Shown: positions 36,207 to 49,316 of the stretch, in pieces | Position numbering within the stretch: the first letter of the stretch is position 1 | How the letters are laid out: each line of letters opens with the position of its first letter | NCBI GenBank assembly: GCA_029216955.1 | Contig: JANAVB010044017.1 | Span: forward strand, 5,755,029 to 5,819,028 | Direction of reading: 5' to 3' | Length of the DNA: 64,000 nt | From: Iris pallida | Lineage: Eukaryota; Streptophyta; Magnoliopsida; Asparagales; Iridaceae | Position numbers and translations under genes: made by a program | Notes under the pieces: model-generated | Seen by the model: the letters and a program-made list of their open reading frames with translations, nothing else | What the model was told of the DNA's origin: nothing | The model's database searches: none

Positions 36207-36761
36207 CCCCCACAGACCCCCCTCTCTCCCCCAGACTAAACCCTAACCCTAAAACCCCACCACGACCGCCCACGCCACCGTCTTCCCCAAAAACCTCCAG
36301 CCCTAACCCTAACTCCGGCGAGCTTCCCCGTCCAGCCTCCACGGTCGACTTCGACAGCCGCGACCACCACCATTCGACGCGCCCGGCCAAGGCGAACGCG
36401 TCGCCACCCAAGCGCCGCCGTCCCGAACGTCCCTCCGCCCGCCAGCACCCCCGAATCCCCCATCAACCGCCGGACACGTAAGTGGCAAGTGTCGTGCATG
36501 TCGTACGTGTCTCGTGTTGGGCGTATGATGTTCGCCATGTCCTGACGAACACAAGTGTAGAACTGGACACGTAAAACTTGTGTCGTGCGTGTCAAAATCG
36601 ACTCGGACACGTAAATTCCTGTGTCCCTAACTGTCAGGACACAGGATGGTTTTTATATTTTTTTATGTTAATTCACTTGTTACTAAATAAAATAAGCTAA
36701 ACCCTATTCCTAACAAACGGGCCAACTGGCCCACTGGCCAGCGCGCAGTAACTAAACCCCA

Positions 36762-36786
36762 CCCCCCCCCCCCCCCCCCCCCCCCC
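36762..36786. repeat. Poly-C run in C LTR
   Basis: 25 consecutive C. The 3' LTR has 24 at 44994-45017. Exact length is unreliable in any assembly. Confidence 0.9.
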
Positions 36787-36865
36787 GCTGGCTCAGGTTC
36801 GAGCCCCCCTTTCTGTTTCCTTTTTCTTTTCTTTTCTGTTTTCTTTTCTTTTTCTTTTTATTTTG

Positions 36866-37160
<295 letters not shown>

Positions 37161-39069
37161 ATATATACTTTATAAATTAAGTATTTTTCCTTACATATAT
37201 ATATGTACTTTTAAAACATATGTACGCATATTTTCACTATGCATAACTTTACCTTATTAAAATATTAATATTTATTTTGCACTATTACTAAATTGTATTT
37301 TTAGTGTATTTAAATTACTGCAACCATTTGGTGTCCAAGCCTAGCATGGGTATTTGGGCTCAAATGTGTTTTCACACATTCAAGACCTGTACAAGTCATA
37401 TTGGACTTGATTCATGGCCTTGGGTCCTGTATTTGAACTTTGGTTCACATTATATACATGGACAAAATACGCAGATAATTAATTATTGTGTGCATTGCTG
37501 TTTTTGATTTTCTAAAAATACTTAAAGTGCTGCTAAAATTATGGAAAAATAGTATTTAGATACTATGTTAAGTTAGGTAATTTAGTATAAATTTTGTAGT
37601 ATTTAATTTACTGTTTTGCCACTAGTTTAGCATATAAAACCAAAACTCATTTTCTGCATACTTAGGAAAACTGATTTTTATAAAATATTTGTACTGGTTA
37701 ATAAATTCCAGAAAAATTATAATAAATTTCTATGATTAACAAGGATCACCTTGGTACTTTACCTTAAGAAAAACTAGGCTTTTTGTCTACTTCAAAAATT
37801 GTTAGAACACAATGATCTTTTGATTTATTTATTGATTAATTACGACTTGTAGCTTTTTGTGTTATTTGGAGTTTTAGTCGTGTTGAACCCCATCCCTCAC
37901 TAGTTAAAGACCCTAGAAAGTTAGTTAACAGAGTGTGTCACCCCACATTGGTCTCCTATGCCAAGTCATCATTTTGGCTAGGTGCCCAGTCACAAGTCGT
38001 GTTTCACCAATTAGTGTCCTAGTGTTTTAGCTTAGTGTAAAACTAAGTTGTTGTATTTACTTCTACAGTGACGAGTTACTGGACATCCATAGCACAGTTA
38101 TCGCAGCTTGTTTTGTTTTGCTTTGCTAGAGGCAAGTACTTTCTACGAACTTTACATATTGTCACATAAATGAACTGTAAACCCCACCATGTTAAATGCT
38201 GATCCTTGGGGTAGCAAGTTAGATCTTTACATATTGTACTTCCAGTTACTACCATGCTTAGAACAGTCTTGATGTATCTCTCACATGATTAGAATATGGG
38301 TTATGGAGAAACTGATAGTATTGTACGTGATCACGACCCCCCTACAGTAGCGAGCTCGGTCGCATTCTATATGCATACCTTGCTGCAGGCCATTATCCCG
38401 CATTTCTGTACGGATGTACACCTATGCTTGTTGACTTATACGTATGTACATTTTATTTATATGTACCACAGTATATTGTACATCTATTGACCGATCACGT
38501 ACTTGCTACAGTTTTAAACATTACATATACATATGTCTCTATGACATGTGTGTCCTTGCCATAATAGATTGAGTGATGCCATGCTTTCCAGTTATTCCTC
38601 TTATGTTCATTTCCATGTTTCATATGCTAGTTTGCTAGATTTAGTACTTGCTTCCGTCCTGACAGGATAACGTTGTAGGTGTCCTTACTGAGGAGGAGTT
38701 ACTCTGCGACTCATACTATGGAGTTACTACCGAGGACCCGGCTCTGCTTTACGAGGATGTTCCTGCGGGGAACCTCGCCTAGTTGTCTTTTGTTTACTTA
38801 GACTTTTGAGAGTAGACATGTATTAGACTATATCATTTGTAACTGGACATGTATCCATTTTACATTTCAGTTTACTTGTACTTGGACGTTCACTATATAC
38901 GATGACTTTTGTGTTTGGAGCATTTATGATTCTTCTTCACTTATAGAACTGTAGTACATTTAGTCTTATCCTGTTGTCTTTAGAACAGCTTACTACGTTT
39001 TATCTCAACGTAGGCAGCATGACTCGGCCTGGCCCAACAATTTGGGTAGCGGGTCGTGACATGTTTTTA

Positions 39070-39088
39070 GTGGTGGCCCATGCAGGTC
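39070..39088 (+). promoter_or_regulatory. PBS-position block of C
   Basis: GTGGTGGCCCATGCAGGTC, 8 bases after the 5' LTR. Confidence 0.65.
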
Positions 39089-39371
39089 CTGACTAAACTG
39101 TTTGGTTACGTTATTGTACCAAGCATGTCTGCAATTAGGAACTTAAGGTAATTAGACAACATTAGGAAAGACGCTTAGAACACTTAGAGGAATACTAGGA
39201 TTGCAACATAGGAAATATCACATGTTTGCTATTACAATTAGATTTTCTTGCATATGATTGCTTACTTTAAACAAGTCCTTATAAGTCTTTTTATGTAATT
39301 TAGATGGTGCTTACTTTCGTCCCTATGTTACCCCCGAGAATGGGGCCCTTCATATCCAGTCAGCTGACCAG

Positions 39372-40560
39372 TTGACTGATACACCTCCACCTACCACATT
39401 CCCCACTCCACAGATCCCAGACCCAGATACCACCTTCCACATCCCAACCCCAGCAGGCCCCGATACTTCCACCACCCCTATCACTATACCCACCCAGGCT
39501 TCCGTCACACTCGACGGGACCCAGCTGCTCACACTGATCCAGAGGTTCCTAACAACCCATCAGGAGCAGACTACCCTACTCCGCCGAGCATGGAGCGTTC
39601 TGAGGGACGTCCCGTGGTCCCACCATATGTAGAGCCGCGGCAGAGAGCGGGGACGATTAAGGACTTCATGGGTCTGAATCCCAAGGAGTTCTCAGGGACT
39701 GATGGCATAGTAGTAGCAGATGACTGGCTAGATTCAGTAGAGAGGAAGCTTCTGGGAGTTAGGATGCCGGATGACCTTCAGGTCGAGGCAGCAGGATTTC
39801 TGCTGATAGACTTAGCCGGAGTCTGGTTCAGGAATGAGCCGTTGTTCGCGAGAGGTAGAGCCACCTGGGACCAGTTCAAGACCCAGTTCAAGAAGAAATT
39901 CTTCTCGACCACTGCTAGAGTAGCCATGGGGCTACGATTCTAGAACATCCAGCAGGGGAACCGTTCTGTTGATGACTATGCGGAGAGTTTAGTCCCTGAG
40001 CCGTTTTGCTCCTAGTCTGGTTGCTGATCCAGAGGATATGACCCGTAGGTTTTGCCATGGTCTCGTTCCAGACATTGGCATTCTTATAGTGGCGAATGGT
40101 ACGACTGACTACTACCAGAGTCTAGAGTTGGCCCGGAGCATTGAGGAGCGTCTTCTGTCTAGCAAGAGGCCGGCTCCTATATATCATGAGGACCGTCCAG
40201 CTCAGGCTTTCCAGCAGAGAGCGTCGATGCCACCCCAGCAGACTTACCGTCCCCTACACCACATCATCAGACCACGCCAGTTAGAGCCCCGGGACCCCGG
40301 CAGCAGCAGAAGGGGCTATATGTTCTTTCTGCGGAAGACCAGGGCACGACAGGTCCATTTGCAGGAAGAGATTGGGGCAGTGTTTAGTTTGTGGGTCTAC
40401 CACCCATCAGATTCGGGACTGCCCAGCGGCGAAGCCTAGAGGACCACTTCCGACTCAGCAGCAGAGGTTTGGGCAGCATCTGCAGTAGCAGAAGGGACCT
40501 CAGGAGAAGGTTTTAGTCTAGCCATTGACCGGACCGGAGCAAGTTTCGGAGCCGGATTAC
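39372..40560 (+). pseudogene. C gag, frameshifted
   Basis: 39372-39632 is a Pro/Thr-rich N-terminus. The frame shifts near 39600, and 39590-39943 carries the capsid (IKDFMGLNPKEFSGTD, ADDWLDSVERKLLG, WDQFKTQFKKKFF). 40038-40439 continues in part (TRRFCHGLVPDIG, YYQSLELARSIEERL). Two intact CCHC knuckles, CSFCGRPGHDRSIC and CLVCGSTTHQIRDC, are encoded around 40320-40430 in a frame different from the preceding part. No intact gag can be made. Confidence 0.88.
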
Positions 40561-43500
40561 TTAGCTGACGTCATTACAGGTCATGTTTATTTGCATACTT
40601 TTCTAGCTGTATGTTTTTTTATTCTGGTGCATCTCATAGCTTCCTATCATTAGAGTTTATGTAACATCATCTAGTAGCTACACCTACTGCAGAGATTAGT
40701 AGAGTGATGACGGGAGGAGGACCAGTGCCTATTAGATCTATCTATAGATGTTCTATTTTTATAGCCGGGAGAGAGTTCAGGGGCGATTCTTTGTGATGCC
40801 ACTTCCCGGTTATGATATATTGGGGATGGACTGGCTTAGCTACGCCCATACATCTATATTGCCATGAGGGTAGTATTGTGTTCAGTCCCCCAGGCACAGC
40901 ACCATTCAGTGTCAGGAGGACAGGGCCGGAGATCAGCCTAGAGCCGAACTGTTGTGCTACAGTCAGGGACGCAGCACCGCCACCCTATCATTAGGGAGTT
41001 TATGGATGTATTCCCAGAGGATCTTCCAGGACTTCTGCCTGACAGAGATGTGGAGTTCACTATAGATCTAGTGCCGGGTTCATCACCAGTATCCCGGGCT
41101 TGCTATAGAGTGAATCCCAAGGAGGCCATAGAGATGAAAGAGCAGATTGATGACCTGTTGAAAAAGGGTTTCATTCGATCCAGTGCTTCTCCATGGGGAG
41201 CGCCAGTGCTCTTTGTGCCTAAGAAGGATGGTACAGTCCGTTGTGTATTGATTACCGGGCCTTGAATGCCATCACTATCAAGAACAAATATCCTCTGCCC
41301 AGGATAGATGATTTGTTCGACCAATTGAGCGGGGCGAAGGTGTTTTCCAGGATAGATTGAGATCCGGGTACCACCAGGTGAAGGTTAGGCCAGCAAACAT
41401 CCAGAAGACGGCGTTCAACACGAAGTACGGGCAGTACGATTTCTGGTGATCCATTTGGTCTCACAAATGCGCCAGCTGTCTTTATGAACTTGATGAATAA
41501 GACATTTCACCAGTATCTGGATAAGTTCGTCGTAGTGTTTATCGACGACATCCTGACTCGAAGACGCCAGAGCATGCAGAGCACTTGCGGATAGTTTTGG
41601 GGATTCTGAGGCAGGAGAGATTGTTTGCCAAATTGCCGAAGTGCGAGTTCTTTTTAGACCGAGTGGAGTTTCTCGGCCATGTAGTCACTGGAGATGGAAT
41701 CTCGGTGGATCCCAGGAAGATTGCTGCAGTTGAGACGTGGAAGGCTCCGACGTCAGTTTCAGAGATCAGGAGCTTTCTGGGTTAGCAGGCTATTATAGAA
41801 AGTTCGTCCAGGACTTTGCTAGGATAGCTGAACCCATGACGAAGCTGACACGGAAGGACGCAGAGTACATCTGGTCAGAGGACTGCCAGGCGGCATTTGA
41901 GGAGCTGAAGAGAGGCTGACGACCGCTCCAGTTCTGACTTTATCTTCAGGTTCTGGAGGTTTCACCATTTACAGTGATGCTTCTGGGAAGGGGCTAGGAT
42001 GTGTCCTACAGCAGCATGGGAAAGTAATTGCTTATGCATCTAGGCAATTGCGGACTCATGAGAGGAATTATCCTACCTATGACCTCGAGTTAGCTGCGGT
42101 GATCTTTGCACTCAAGTTATGAAAACATTACATACGGAGAGCGTGTGGAAATCTTCACTGACCACAAAAGCTTGAAGTATGTGTTCACGCAGAAAGAGCT
42201 GAACATGAGGCAAAGACGATGGTTGGAGTTGATGAAGGACTTCGACATCGATTTACAGTATCATCCCGGGAAGGCAAATGTGGTGGCAGATGCGCTGAGC
42301 AGGCATCCGATGGCATGGTACCTGATGATTGATCGGCATTTACGGGAGGATCTGGAGAAGCTCGGTATCGAGCTAGTTCGGCCAGGATCAGTGATACAGA
42401 TGATGGCGCTGACATTCAGTCAGGTTTGATGGAGCAGATCAGGGAGGCACAGTCTACAGATGAGAGCCTTCGCAGACTTCGACCCCAGGCATTAGCTGGA
42501 TTGCTGGATGACTTCACTATAGCAGAGGATGGATCCCTGAGGCATGGCAGCCGATTGTGCGTGCCGAAGGAAGCTAGTAGAGGCAGTCTTGCAGGAGGCC
42601 ATCGATCGAGATATTCTATTCACCCTGGTGCTAACAAGATGTACCGTGACTTGCGGGAACATCTTTGGTGGCACGAGATGAAGAGGGATGTATCACTTTC
42701 ATCTCGAGGTGCCTAGTTTGCCAGCAGGTCAAGGCGGAGCGCCAGAGGCCAGCTGGTTTGTTGCAGCCGTTACCTATTCCCGAGTGGAAGTGGGAACATA
42801 TTACGATGGACTTCGTTTCAGGGCTTCCTCGTTCCCAAGGAGGGAAGGATGCCATCTGGGTCATCGTAGACAGGCTGACGAAGTGTGCGCACTTCATACC
42901 CTTCAAGGTGGGGCTTTCCACCGAGAAGTTGGCGGAGCTATATGCAGCAGATAGTTCGCCTATACGGAGTGCCGGTGAGCATCGTGTCAGACAGAGACAG
43001 CAGATTCACATCCCACTACTGGAGGAGCTTACAGGAGGAGTTGGGCAGTAGGCTCAAGTTCAGTACGGCGTACCACCCACAGACAGATGGGCAGTCCGAG
43101 AGGACGATACAGACACTGGAGGATATGCTGAGGACTTGCGTGCTGGACTTCGGAGGATCATGGGAGAGCCATCTGCACTTGGTAGAGTTTTCATACAACA
43201 ACAGCTACCAGGCCAGTATTGGTATGTCTCCTTTCGAGGCGCTATATGGACGACGATGCCGCACACCGCTCTTTTGGGATGATGTCAGAGACAGAGTTAT
43301 GCTTGGGCCAGAGATGATCGCGGATGCAGCAGAGAAAGTCGGGATGATCAGAGACAGGCTCAGAGTAGCTCAGGATAGGCAAAAACACTGGGCTGATGCT
43401 AGTCGCAGACCGATGGAGTTCGCAGACGGTGATATGGTGCTAGTGAAGATATCACCTACTTGAGGGACGATCCGGTTCGGACGAGGAGGGAAGCTGAGCC

Positions 43501-43874
43501 CCAGATACATCGGGCCGTTCGAGGTACTTGGCAGGATCGGAGAGGTAGCTTACAGGGTTGCACTTCCACCCAACCTAGCAGGAGTTCACGACGTCTTTCA
43601 CGTATCTCAGCTGAGGAGATATGTTCCAGACCCCAGTCATGTGCTAGATCATTCAGAGTTGGAGGTCACCCAACCTTACAGTTTCTGAGCAGCCAGTGGA
43701 GATATTAGACCGGAGAGAGAGAGGCTGAGGAACAAGGTTATACCCCTAGTGCGAGTAGCTTGGAGCCGTCACTCCCCAGGTGAATCTACTTGGGAGAGGG
43801 AGTCGGACATGAGGGAGAGATACCCTTACTTGTTCGATCCAACCGCTGCGAGGAAACCACCCGTTCCCGCTTGA
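40560..43874 (+). pseudogene. C pol: protease to chromodomain, many small deletions
   Basis: The protease region (about 40600-40830) is degraded. RT starts in 40954-41265 ([35 protein letters not shown]) and continues through frames with RSGYHQV and catalytic FIDD near 41540. 41585-41785 holds the [16 protein letters not shown] region. RNase H is recognisable at 42106-42320 ([25 protein letters not shown]). The integrase finger and core lie at 42600-43463 ([15 protein letters not shown]). The chromodomain is at about 43690-43874 (VEILDRRE..., WERESDMRERYPYLFD), ending in TGA at 43872. Breaks are mostly single-base losses. Confidence 0.92.
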
Positions 43875-43963
43875 TACCTTAGAGGTTAGTTTCGATCGCA
43901 GCCTTAGTCATTTTGTTGCATTACTTGCTATGTTAGAATATTGTCGGGTCTTCAATCCTTGTG

Positions 43964-43997
43964 AATTTCGAGGACGAATTTTTCAAGGAGGGAAACT
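43964..43997 (+). promoter_or_regulatory. C 3' end motif and polypurine tract
   Basis: AATTTCGAGGACGAATTTTT, then CAAGGAGGGAAACT, directly before the 3' LTR. Confidence 0.75.
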
Positions 43998-45328
43998 TGT
44001 AAGCCCCTGTTTTTCAAATTCATTTTTAATTAGTGTTAATTAATTTTTTGTGACAAATTAGCCTTAAAATAATTATTAGAATTTTTAAAATTTTCTAGAA
44101 TTTTTAAATGATTTGTAAATGAGTTTTATATTTAAAATTTAATTTGCAATTTTCTAAAATGTTTTAATTGACTTTTGCAATTAATTAGATTGTTTTAATA
44201 TCATTTTGCAATTCTAAATTTGTTATGTGCAAATTTTATTTGCACATAAGCTGTGCGGGATGGGTTATGCAAATTCCTATTTGCAACTACCCTCTGTTAG
44301 GACCTAACTGTAATATCCTAATCTACGGGGACCTAAACGCAAACCTAATCTACCCCTCCCCCCACGACCTGGCTGACCGACGACCGCCAGCGCGCCCTGC
44401 CCCCGCCATTTTCGGCCAGCCCGACCGCCTTAGCCCCCTATAAAAACCCCCACAGACCCCCCACTCTCCCCCAGACTAAACCCTAACCCTAAAACCCCAC
44501 CACGACCGCCCACGCCACCGTCTTCCCCAAAAACCTCCAGCCCTAACCCTAACTCCGGCGAGCTTCCCCGTCTAGCCTCCACGGTCGACTTCGACAGCCG
44601 CGACCACCACCATTCGACGCGCCCGGCCAAGGCGAACGCGTCGCCACCCGAGCGCCGCCGTCCGAACGTCCCTCCGCCCGCCAGCACCCCCGAATCCCCC
44701 ATCAACCGCCGGACACGTAAGTGGCAAGTGTCGTGCGTGTCGTACGTGTCTCGTGTTGGGCTATGATGTTCGCCGTGTCCTGACGAACACAAGTGTAGAA
44801 CTGGACACGTAAAACTTGTGTCGTGCGTGTCAAAATCGACTCGGACACGTAAATTCCTGTGTCCCTAACTGTCAGGACACAGGATGGTTTTTTATATTTT
44901 TTTTGTTAATTCACTTGTTACTAAATAAAATAAGCTAAACCCTATTCCTAACAAACGGGCCAACTGGCCCACTGGCCAGCGCGCAGTAACTAACCCCCCC
45001 CCCCCCCCCCCCCCCCCTGGCTCAGGTTCGAGCCCCCCTTTCTGTTTCCTTTTCTTTTCTTTTCTGTTTTCTTTTCTTTTTCTTTTTATTTTGTATATAT
45101 ATATATATAATATATATATATATAATATATGTATATATATATAATATATATTATATATGTATATACTGTATTTTTAACAGTATTTAATATATATGTTATA
45201 TTTTATAGTTAGTAAATTTTATATTATATGTTTATATACATTTTCCTATGTATATATATATTATATATATATACACTATATTATTAAGTGTGTTCTTATA
45301 TATATATATTTGTATATATATATATATA

Positions 45329-45365
<37 letters not shown>

Positions 45366-47251
45366 TTTATAAATTAAGTATTTTTCCTTACATATATATA
45401 ATATGTACTTTTAAAACATATGTACGCATATTTTCACTATGCATAACTTTACCTTATTAAAATATTAATATTTATTTTGCACTATTACCAAATTGTATTT
45501 TTAGTGTATTTAAATTACTGCAACCATTTGGTGTCCAAGCCTAGCATGGGTATTTGGGCTCAAATGTGTTTTCACACATTCAAGACCTGTACAAGTCATA
45601 TTGGACTTGATTCATGGCCTTGGGTCCTGTATTTGAACTTTGGTTCAAATTATATACATGGACAAAAACGCAGATAATTAATTATTGTGTGCATTGCTGT
45701 TTTTGATTTTCTAAAAATACTTAAAGTGCTGCTAAAATTATGGAAAAATAGTATTTAGATACTATGTTAAGTTAGCTAATTTAGTATAAATTTTGTAGTA
45801 TTTAATTTACTGTTTTGCCACTAGTTTAGCATATAAACCAAAACTCATTTTCTGCATACTTAGGAAAACTGATTTTTATAAAATTTTGTACTGGTTAATA
45901 AATTCCAGAAAAATTATAATAAATTTCTATGATTAACAAGGATCACCTTGGTACTTTACCTTAAGAAAACTAGGCTTTTTGTCTACTTCAAAAATTGTTA
46001 GAACATAATGATCTTTTAATTTATTTATTGATTAATTACGACTTGTAGCTTTTTGTGTTATTTGGAGTTTTAGTCGTGTTGAACCCCATCCCTCACTAGT
46101 GTAAAGACCCTAGAAAGTTAGTTAACATAGTGTGTCACCCCTATTGGTCTCCTATGCCAAGTCATCATTTTGGCTAGGTGCCCAGTCACAAGTCGTGTTT
46201 CACCAATTAGTGTCCTAGTGTTTTAGCTTAGTGTAAAACTAAGTTGTTGTATTTACTCTACAGTGACGAGTTACTGGACATCCATAGCACAGTTATCGCA
46301 GCTTGTTTTTTTTGCTTTGCTAGAGGCAAGTACTTTCTACGAACTTTACATATTGTCACATAAATGAACTGCAAACCCCACCATGTTAAATGCTGATCCT
46401 TGGGGCAGCAAGTTGATCTTTACATGTTGTACTTCCAGTTACTACCATGCTTAGAACAGTCTTGATGTACTCTCACATGATTAGAATATGGGTTATGGAA
46501 AAACTGATAGTATTGTACGTGATCACGACCCCCCTACTAGTAGCGAGCTCGGTCGCATTCTATGCATACCTTGCCGCAGGCCATTATCCGCATTTCTGTA
46601 CGGATGTACACCTATGCCTGTTGACTTGTACGTATGTACATTTATTAACATGTACCACAGTACATTGTACATCTATTGACCGATCACGTACTTGCTACAG
46701 TTTTAAACATTACATATACATCTGTCTCTATGACACGTGTGTCCTTGCCATGATAGATTGAGTGATGCCATGCTTTCCAGTTATTCCTCTCATGTTGATT
46801 TCCATGTTTCATATGCTAGTTTGCTAGATTTAGTACTTGCTCCCGTCCTGACAGGATAACGTTGTAGGTGTCCTTACTGAGGAGGAGTTACTCTGCGACT
46901 CATACTATGGAGTTACTACCGAGGACCCGGCTCTGCTTTACGATGTTCCTGCGGGGAACCTCGCCTAGTTGTCTTTTGTTTACTTAGACTTTTGAGAGTA
47001 GACATGTATTAGACTATATCATTTTGTAACTGGACATGTATCCAGTTTTACATTTCAGTTTACTTGTACTTGGACGTTCACTATATACGATGACTTTGTG
47101 TTTGGAGCATTTATGATTCTTCTTCACTTATAGAACTGTTAGTACATTTAGTCTTATCATGTTGTCTTTAGAACAGCTTACTACGTTTTATCTCAACGTA
47201 GGCTGGGCATGACTCGGCTTGGCCCAACAATTTGTGTAGCGGGTCGTGACA
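43998..47251 (+). mobile_element. C 3' LTR
   Basis: Matches 35752-39061 throughout, with mostly short indels. Carries the same TATA, poly-C and TA tracts. Ends GGGTCGTGACA, followed by CCAAT at 47252-47256. Confidence 0.94.
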
Positions 47252-47256
47252 CCAAT
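47252..47256. repeat. Target-site duplication of C, right copy (CCAAT)
   Basis: Identical to 35747-35751. Confidence 0.93.
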
Positions 47257-47549
47257 AGGGCACCCTACGTACTTCTATTTTTCTTACTTTCGTACGCGAA
47301 TGCAACTTATTCCATAATAGTTTTGTCGAACTCTCCATGGACACGGGGCAAACACCGAATCATATACGGATGAATCCAACGGCCTTCCAATCCAGTCTTT
47401 AGCAACTTTGTTCGTTGGCTTTGCATTGTCCCCTCCCACGAACCATGCAAATCCTTGCACCATATTTTATCCTCCATCCTTGGCTTCCAAATCGCCCAAT
47501 TTTCTCCTGTGAGGGTGATCATACGAGTTTCATCTGCTCTCATAGACAT
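47257..47549 (-). pseudogene. B gag N-terminal part (Ty1/copia)
   Basis: Minus strand. The likely start is Met at 47549 (MSMRADETRM), just downstream of the PBS. An upstream in-frame Met at 47699 lies in the LTR and is unlikely to be used. ITLTGENWAIWKPRMEDKIW is the copia gag N-terminal motif in which the element's protein begins with a conserved Leu-Gly-x-Asn-Tyr/Trp...Trp pattern. A stop at 47307 ends the open frame. Further codons lead into the C insertion and continue at 35751. Confidence 0.8.
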
Positions 47550-47568
47550 GGTTGTCAGAACCTCCAAA

Positions 47569-47580
47569 GCTCTGATACTA
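47569..47580 (-). promoter_or_regulatory. B primer-binding site (initiator tRNA-Met)
   Basis: On the minus strand TAGTATCAGAGC, two bases after the LTR. This is the standard plant copia PBS (TGGTATCAGAGC) with one change. Confidence 0.85.
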
Positions 47581-47582
47581 AT

Positions 47583-48279
47583 TGTTAGGCTGCGCGCGGA
47601 AGTGTTTGGCATCCACCTTATCAAAACCAACCTCCGTCTAACGGACACCAAGCACAATATGAATACAAGTATATTGCGATGACGTACGTCACTTGACAAA
47701 TCCTAACCTTTATAACTCAGATAAAATTACCAAATTACAGAACACTCACGTTGAACCCTTTGTCCTAATAGGTTCACCCCCATCACCACTCTCAAGAAGA
47801 AAATAGAAGATTACAATTGAGATCACTCACCAACCCCGTAGGAATCTTCCTAACTGAAGTTTGACGACCCTCGATCATATTCTTCTTCTTCTTTCTTGGA
47901 TGGCGAAGTCCTAGGAACAAAGTAAGGACTTTCTCTTAGATTTTCTTGTGGACGAGCATCCCGAATCTCCACTTTGTGCCTTTACTTTGTGCCTCCACCC
48001 TCACCCTCATATAAATAAGATGGGAAACCTAATTTTAGTGTTAGAAAACGCTAAAAGTAGTCCACCATCAGATCTTGCCATCCACCAACAACCAACGTAT
48101 AGGTTATATCACATCACCAATTATGCACGTCCAAATATGGTCAAATTAAATATTTAATACAAATTTGTAAATCTAATTAATCAAATATTTATTTATATTT
48201 CCAAATCCACATTAAATTAAAATTTATCATATTTGGGCTCCAAAATTTGCTCTTATCAAATCCAGACTGGACTCCAACA
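47583..48279 (-). mobile_element. B 5' LTR
   Basis: 697 bases, TGTTAGGCTGC to GGACTCCAACA, pairs with 4153-4833. Followed by TATTC (48280-48284). Confidence 0.9.
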
Positions 48280-48284
48280 TATTC

Positions 48285-48485
48285 GACAACTGGTGTTGTC
48301 TAGATCATATTAGAGATTTATCGCAATACTGTGGAAATTCCATACTGACCCCTAGAGACCCATGACACGTGATTTATACACTTTTCATCTTGTCAGATAT
48401 CATGTATCTTGATTTCATGGTGGCCGGAAGTTTAGTTTGTGCTGTTCTATATATAGATATATATATAATAATATATATTATATAT
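48285..48485. other. Right flank of B and short TA-rich DNA
   Basis: Continuation of the DNA left of 4153. No gene or domain seen. It becomes TA-rich from about 48449 and runs into the MITE-like element. Confidence 0.5.
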
Positions 48486-48650
48486 AGGAAGCGGATCAAA
48501 GGCCCCGCCCGCGGAGCCCCGTCGAAGCCCCGCCCCCCCCTGCACCATCGGATCGGCGGGGCCCGCGTGGGGCCCCCCCCCCCCCACGATCCAACGGCTA
48601 AGGGAGGGCGGGACTTCGGCGGGCTCCGCGGGCGGGACTTCCGATCCGCT

Positions 48651-48654
<4 letters not shown>
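48486..48654. mobile_element. MITE-like foldback element inside a (TA)n microsatellite
   Basis: 169 bases. The first about 50 (AGGAAGCGGATC... CCCGCCCGCGGAGCCC...) are inversely repeated in the last about 50 (...GGGCTCCGCGGGCGGGACTT...GATCCGCTCCCT), with a few mismatches. The centre is C-rich and contains another CCACGATCCAACGG segment. It has no coding capacity. TA dinucleotides lie on both sides, so a TA-type target duplication cannot be told from the array. The open frames across it on both strands (48369-48824) are spurious. Confidence 0.85.

Positions 48655-48709
<55 letters not shown>
48655..48709. repeat. (TA)n microsatellite
   Basis: About 55 bases of pure TA between the MITE-like element and LINE G1. 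Confidence 0.97.
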
Positions 48710-48711
<2 letters not shown>

Positions 48712-49290
48712 AAAATGTCCCATCCGATGGTAGCATACGGCAACCTGTCATCTATGAAATGTCCCAGAATTCTGCTCCCTTTGCCATCACCCAAGGCCAC
48801 GTCGCCGTATACTGTAAGACTCACATGTCTAGAGGCTCCAGCTACAGCAAAGCCTCAGTTTTCCAGTCGGCGGGAAGGCCAGGAGGCCACGCCACCCAGT
48901 TTGCAGTCCCAAGCTGGCCCCCTCCCCCCCTCTCCCCATCCCCCCTCCCCAACACACACATTTGCTTCCCCCCTCCGACGTACATTTCTGTATCCCCAAT
49001 ACAACCCCCTCAGTCTCTCCCCCTATCCCCCAGAGTAGCCACCCGCCCACCCCCCTCCTTGTCGGCCAGTGCAGCCTCCCCCTCAACAGAGTCGGCCCCA
49101 TCCTCCATCTCGTCTCTCCCACTGCAGATACCACTCGACCCCCAGGGGACTCATCAGATTTTGGTCGAGTCACCGTTTCAGGATTGCTGCCTCTCATGGC
49201 GGCCCTGGCCCAGGGCAGGCCGGACGACGGCCCAGGGCCCCCCTGACGAAAGGGGCACCAGCATGGAATTGTCTATAAAAAAAATAATAT
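48710..49290 (+). pseudogene. G1 ORF1 remnant with zinc knuckle and proline-rich tail
   Basis: At 48772-48814 the codons for a CX2CX4HX4C knuckle are present (CSLCHH, then HVAVYC), but an extra A between them shifts the frame. A Pro/Ser-rich tail typical of the C-terminal half of plant LINE ORF1 follows (PPPLSPSPLPNTH, SAPSSISSLPLQ). ORF1 would be an RNA-binding gag-like protein. The N-terminal domain lies beyond the truncation. Confidence 0.7.
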
Positions 49291-49316
49291 GTATCATATG
49301 TCCTTTTTAATAGAAA

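Noticed and set aside
36238..36254. Interstitial telomere
   Set aside because: Only two to three CCCTAAA-like units, repeated identically in both C LTRs. It is part of the LTR leader.
36190..36610. Gly/Arg-rich minus-strand frames of 70-124 codons (also 44430-44792)
   Set aside because: GC-rich leader of the C LTR read backwards. Against the direction of the element and without a motif.
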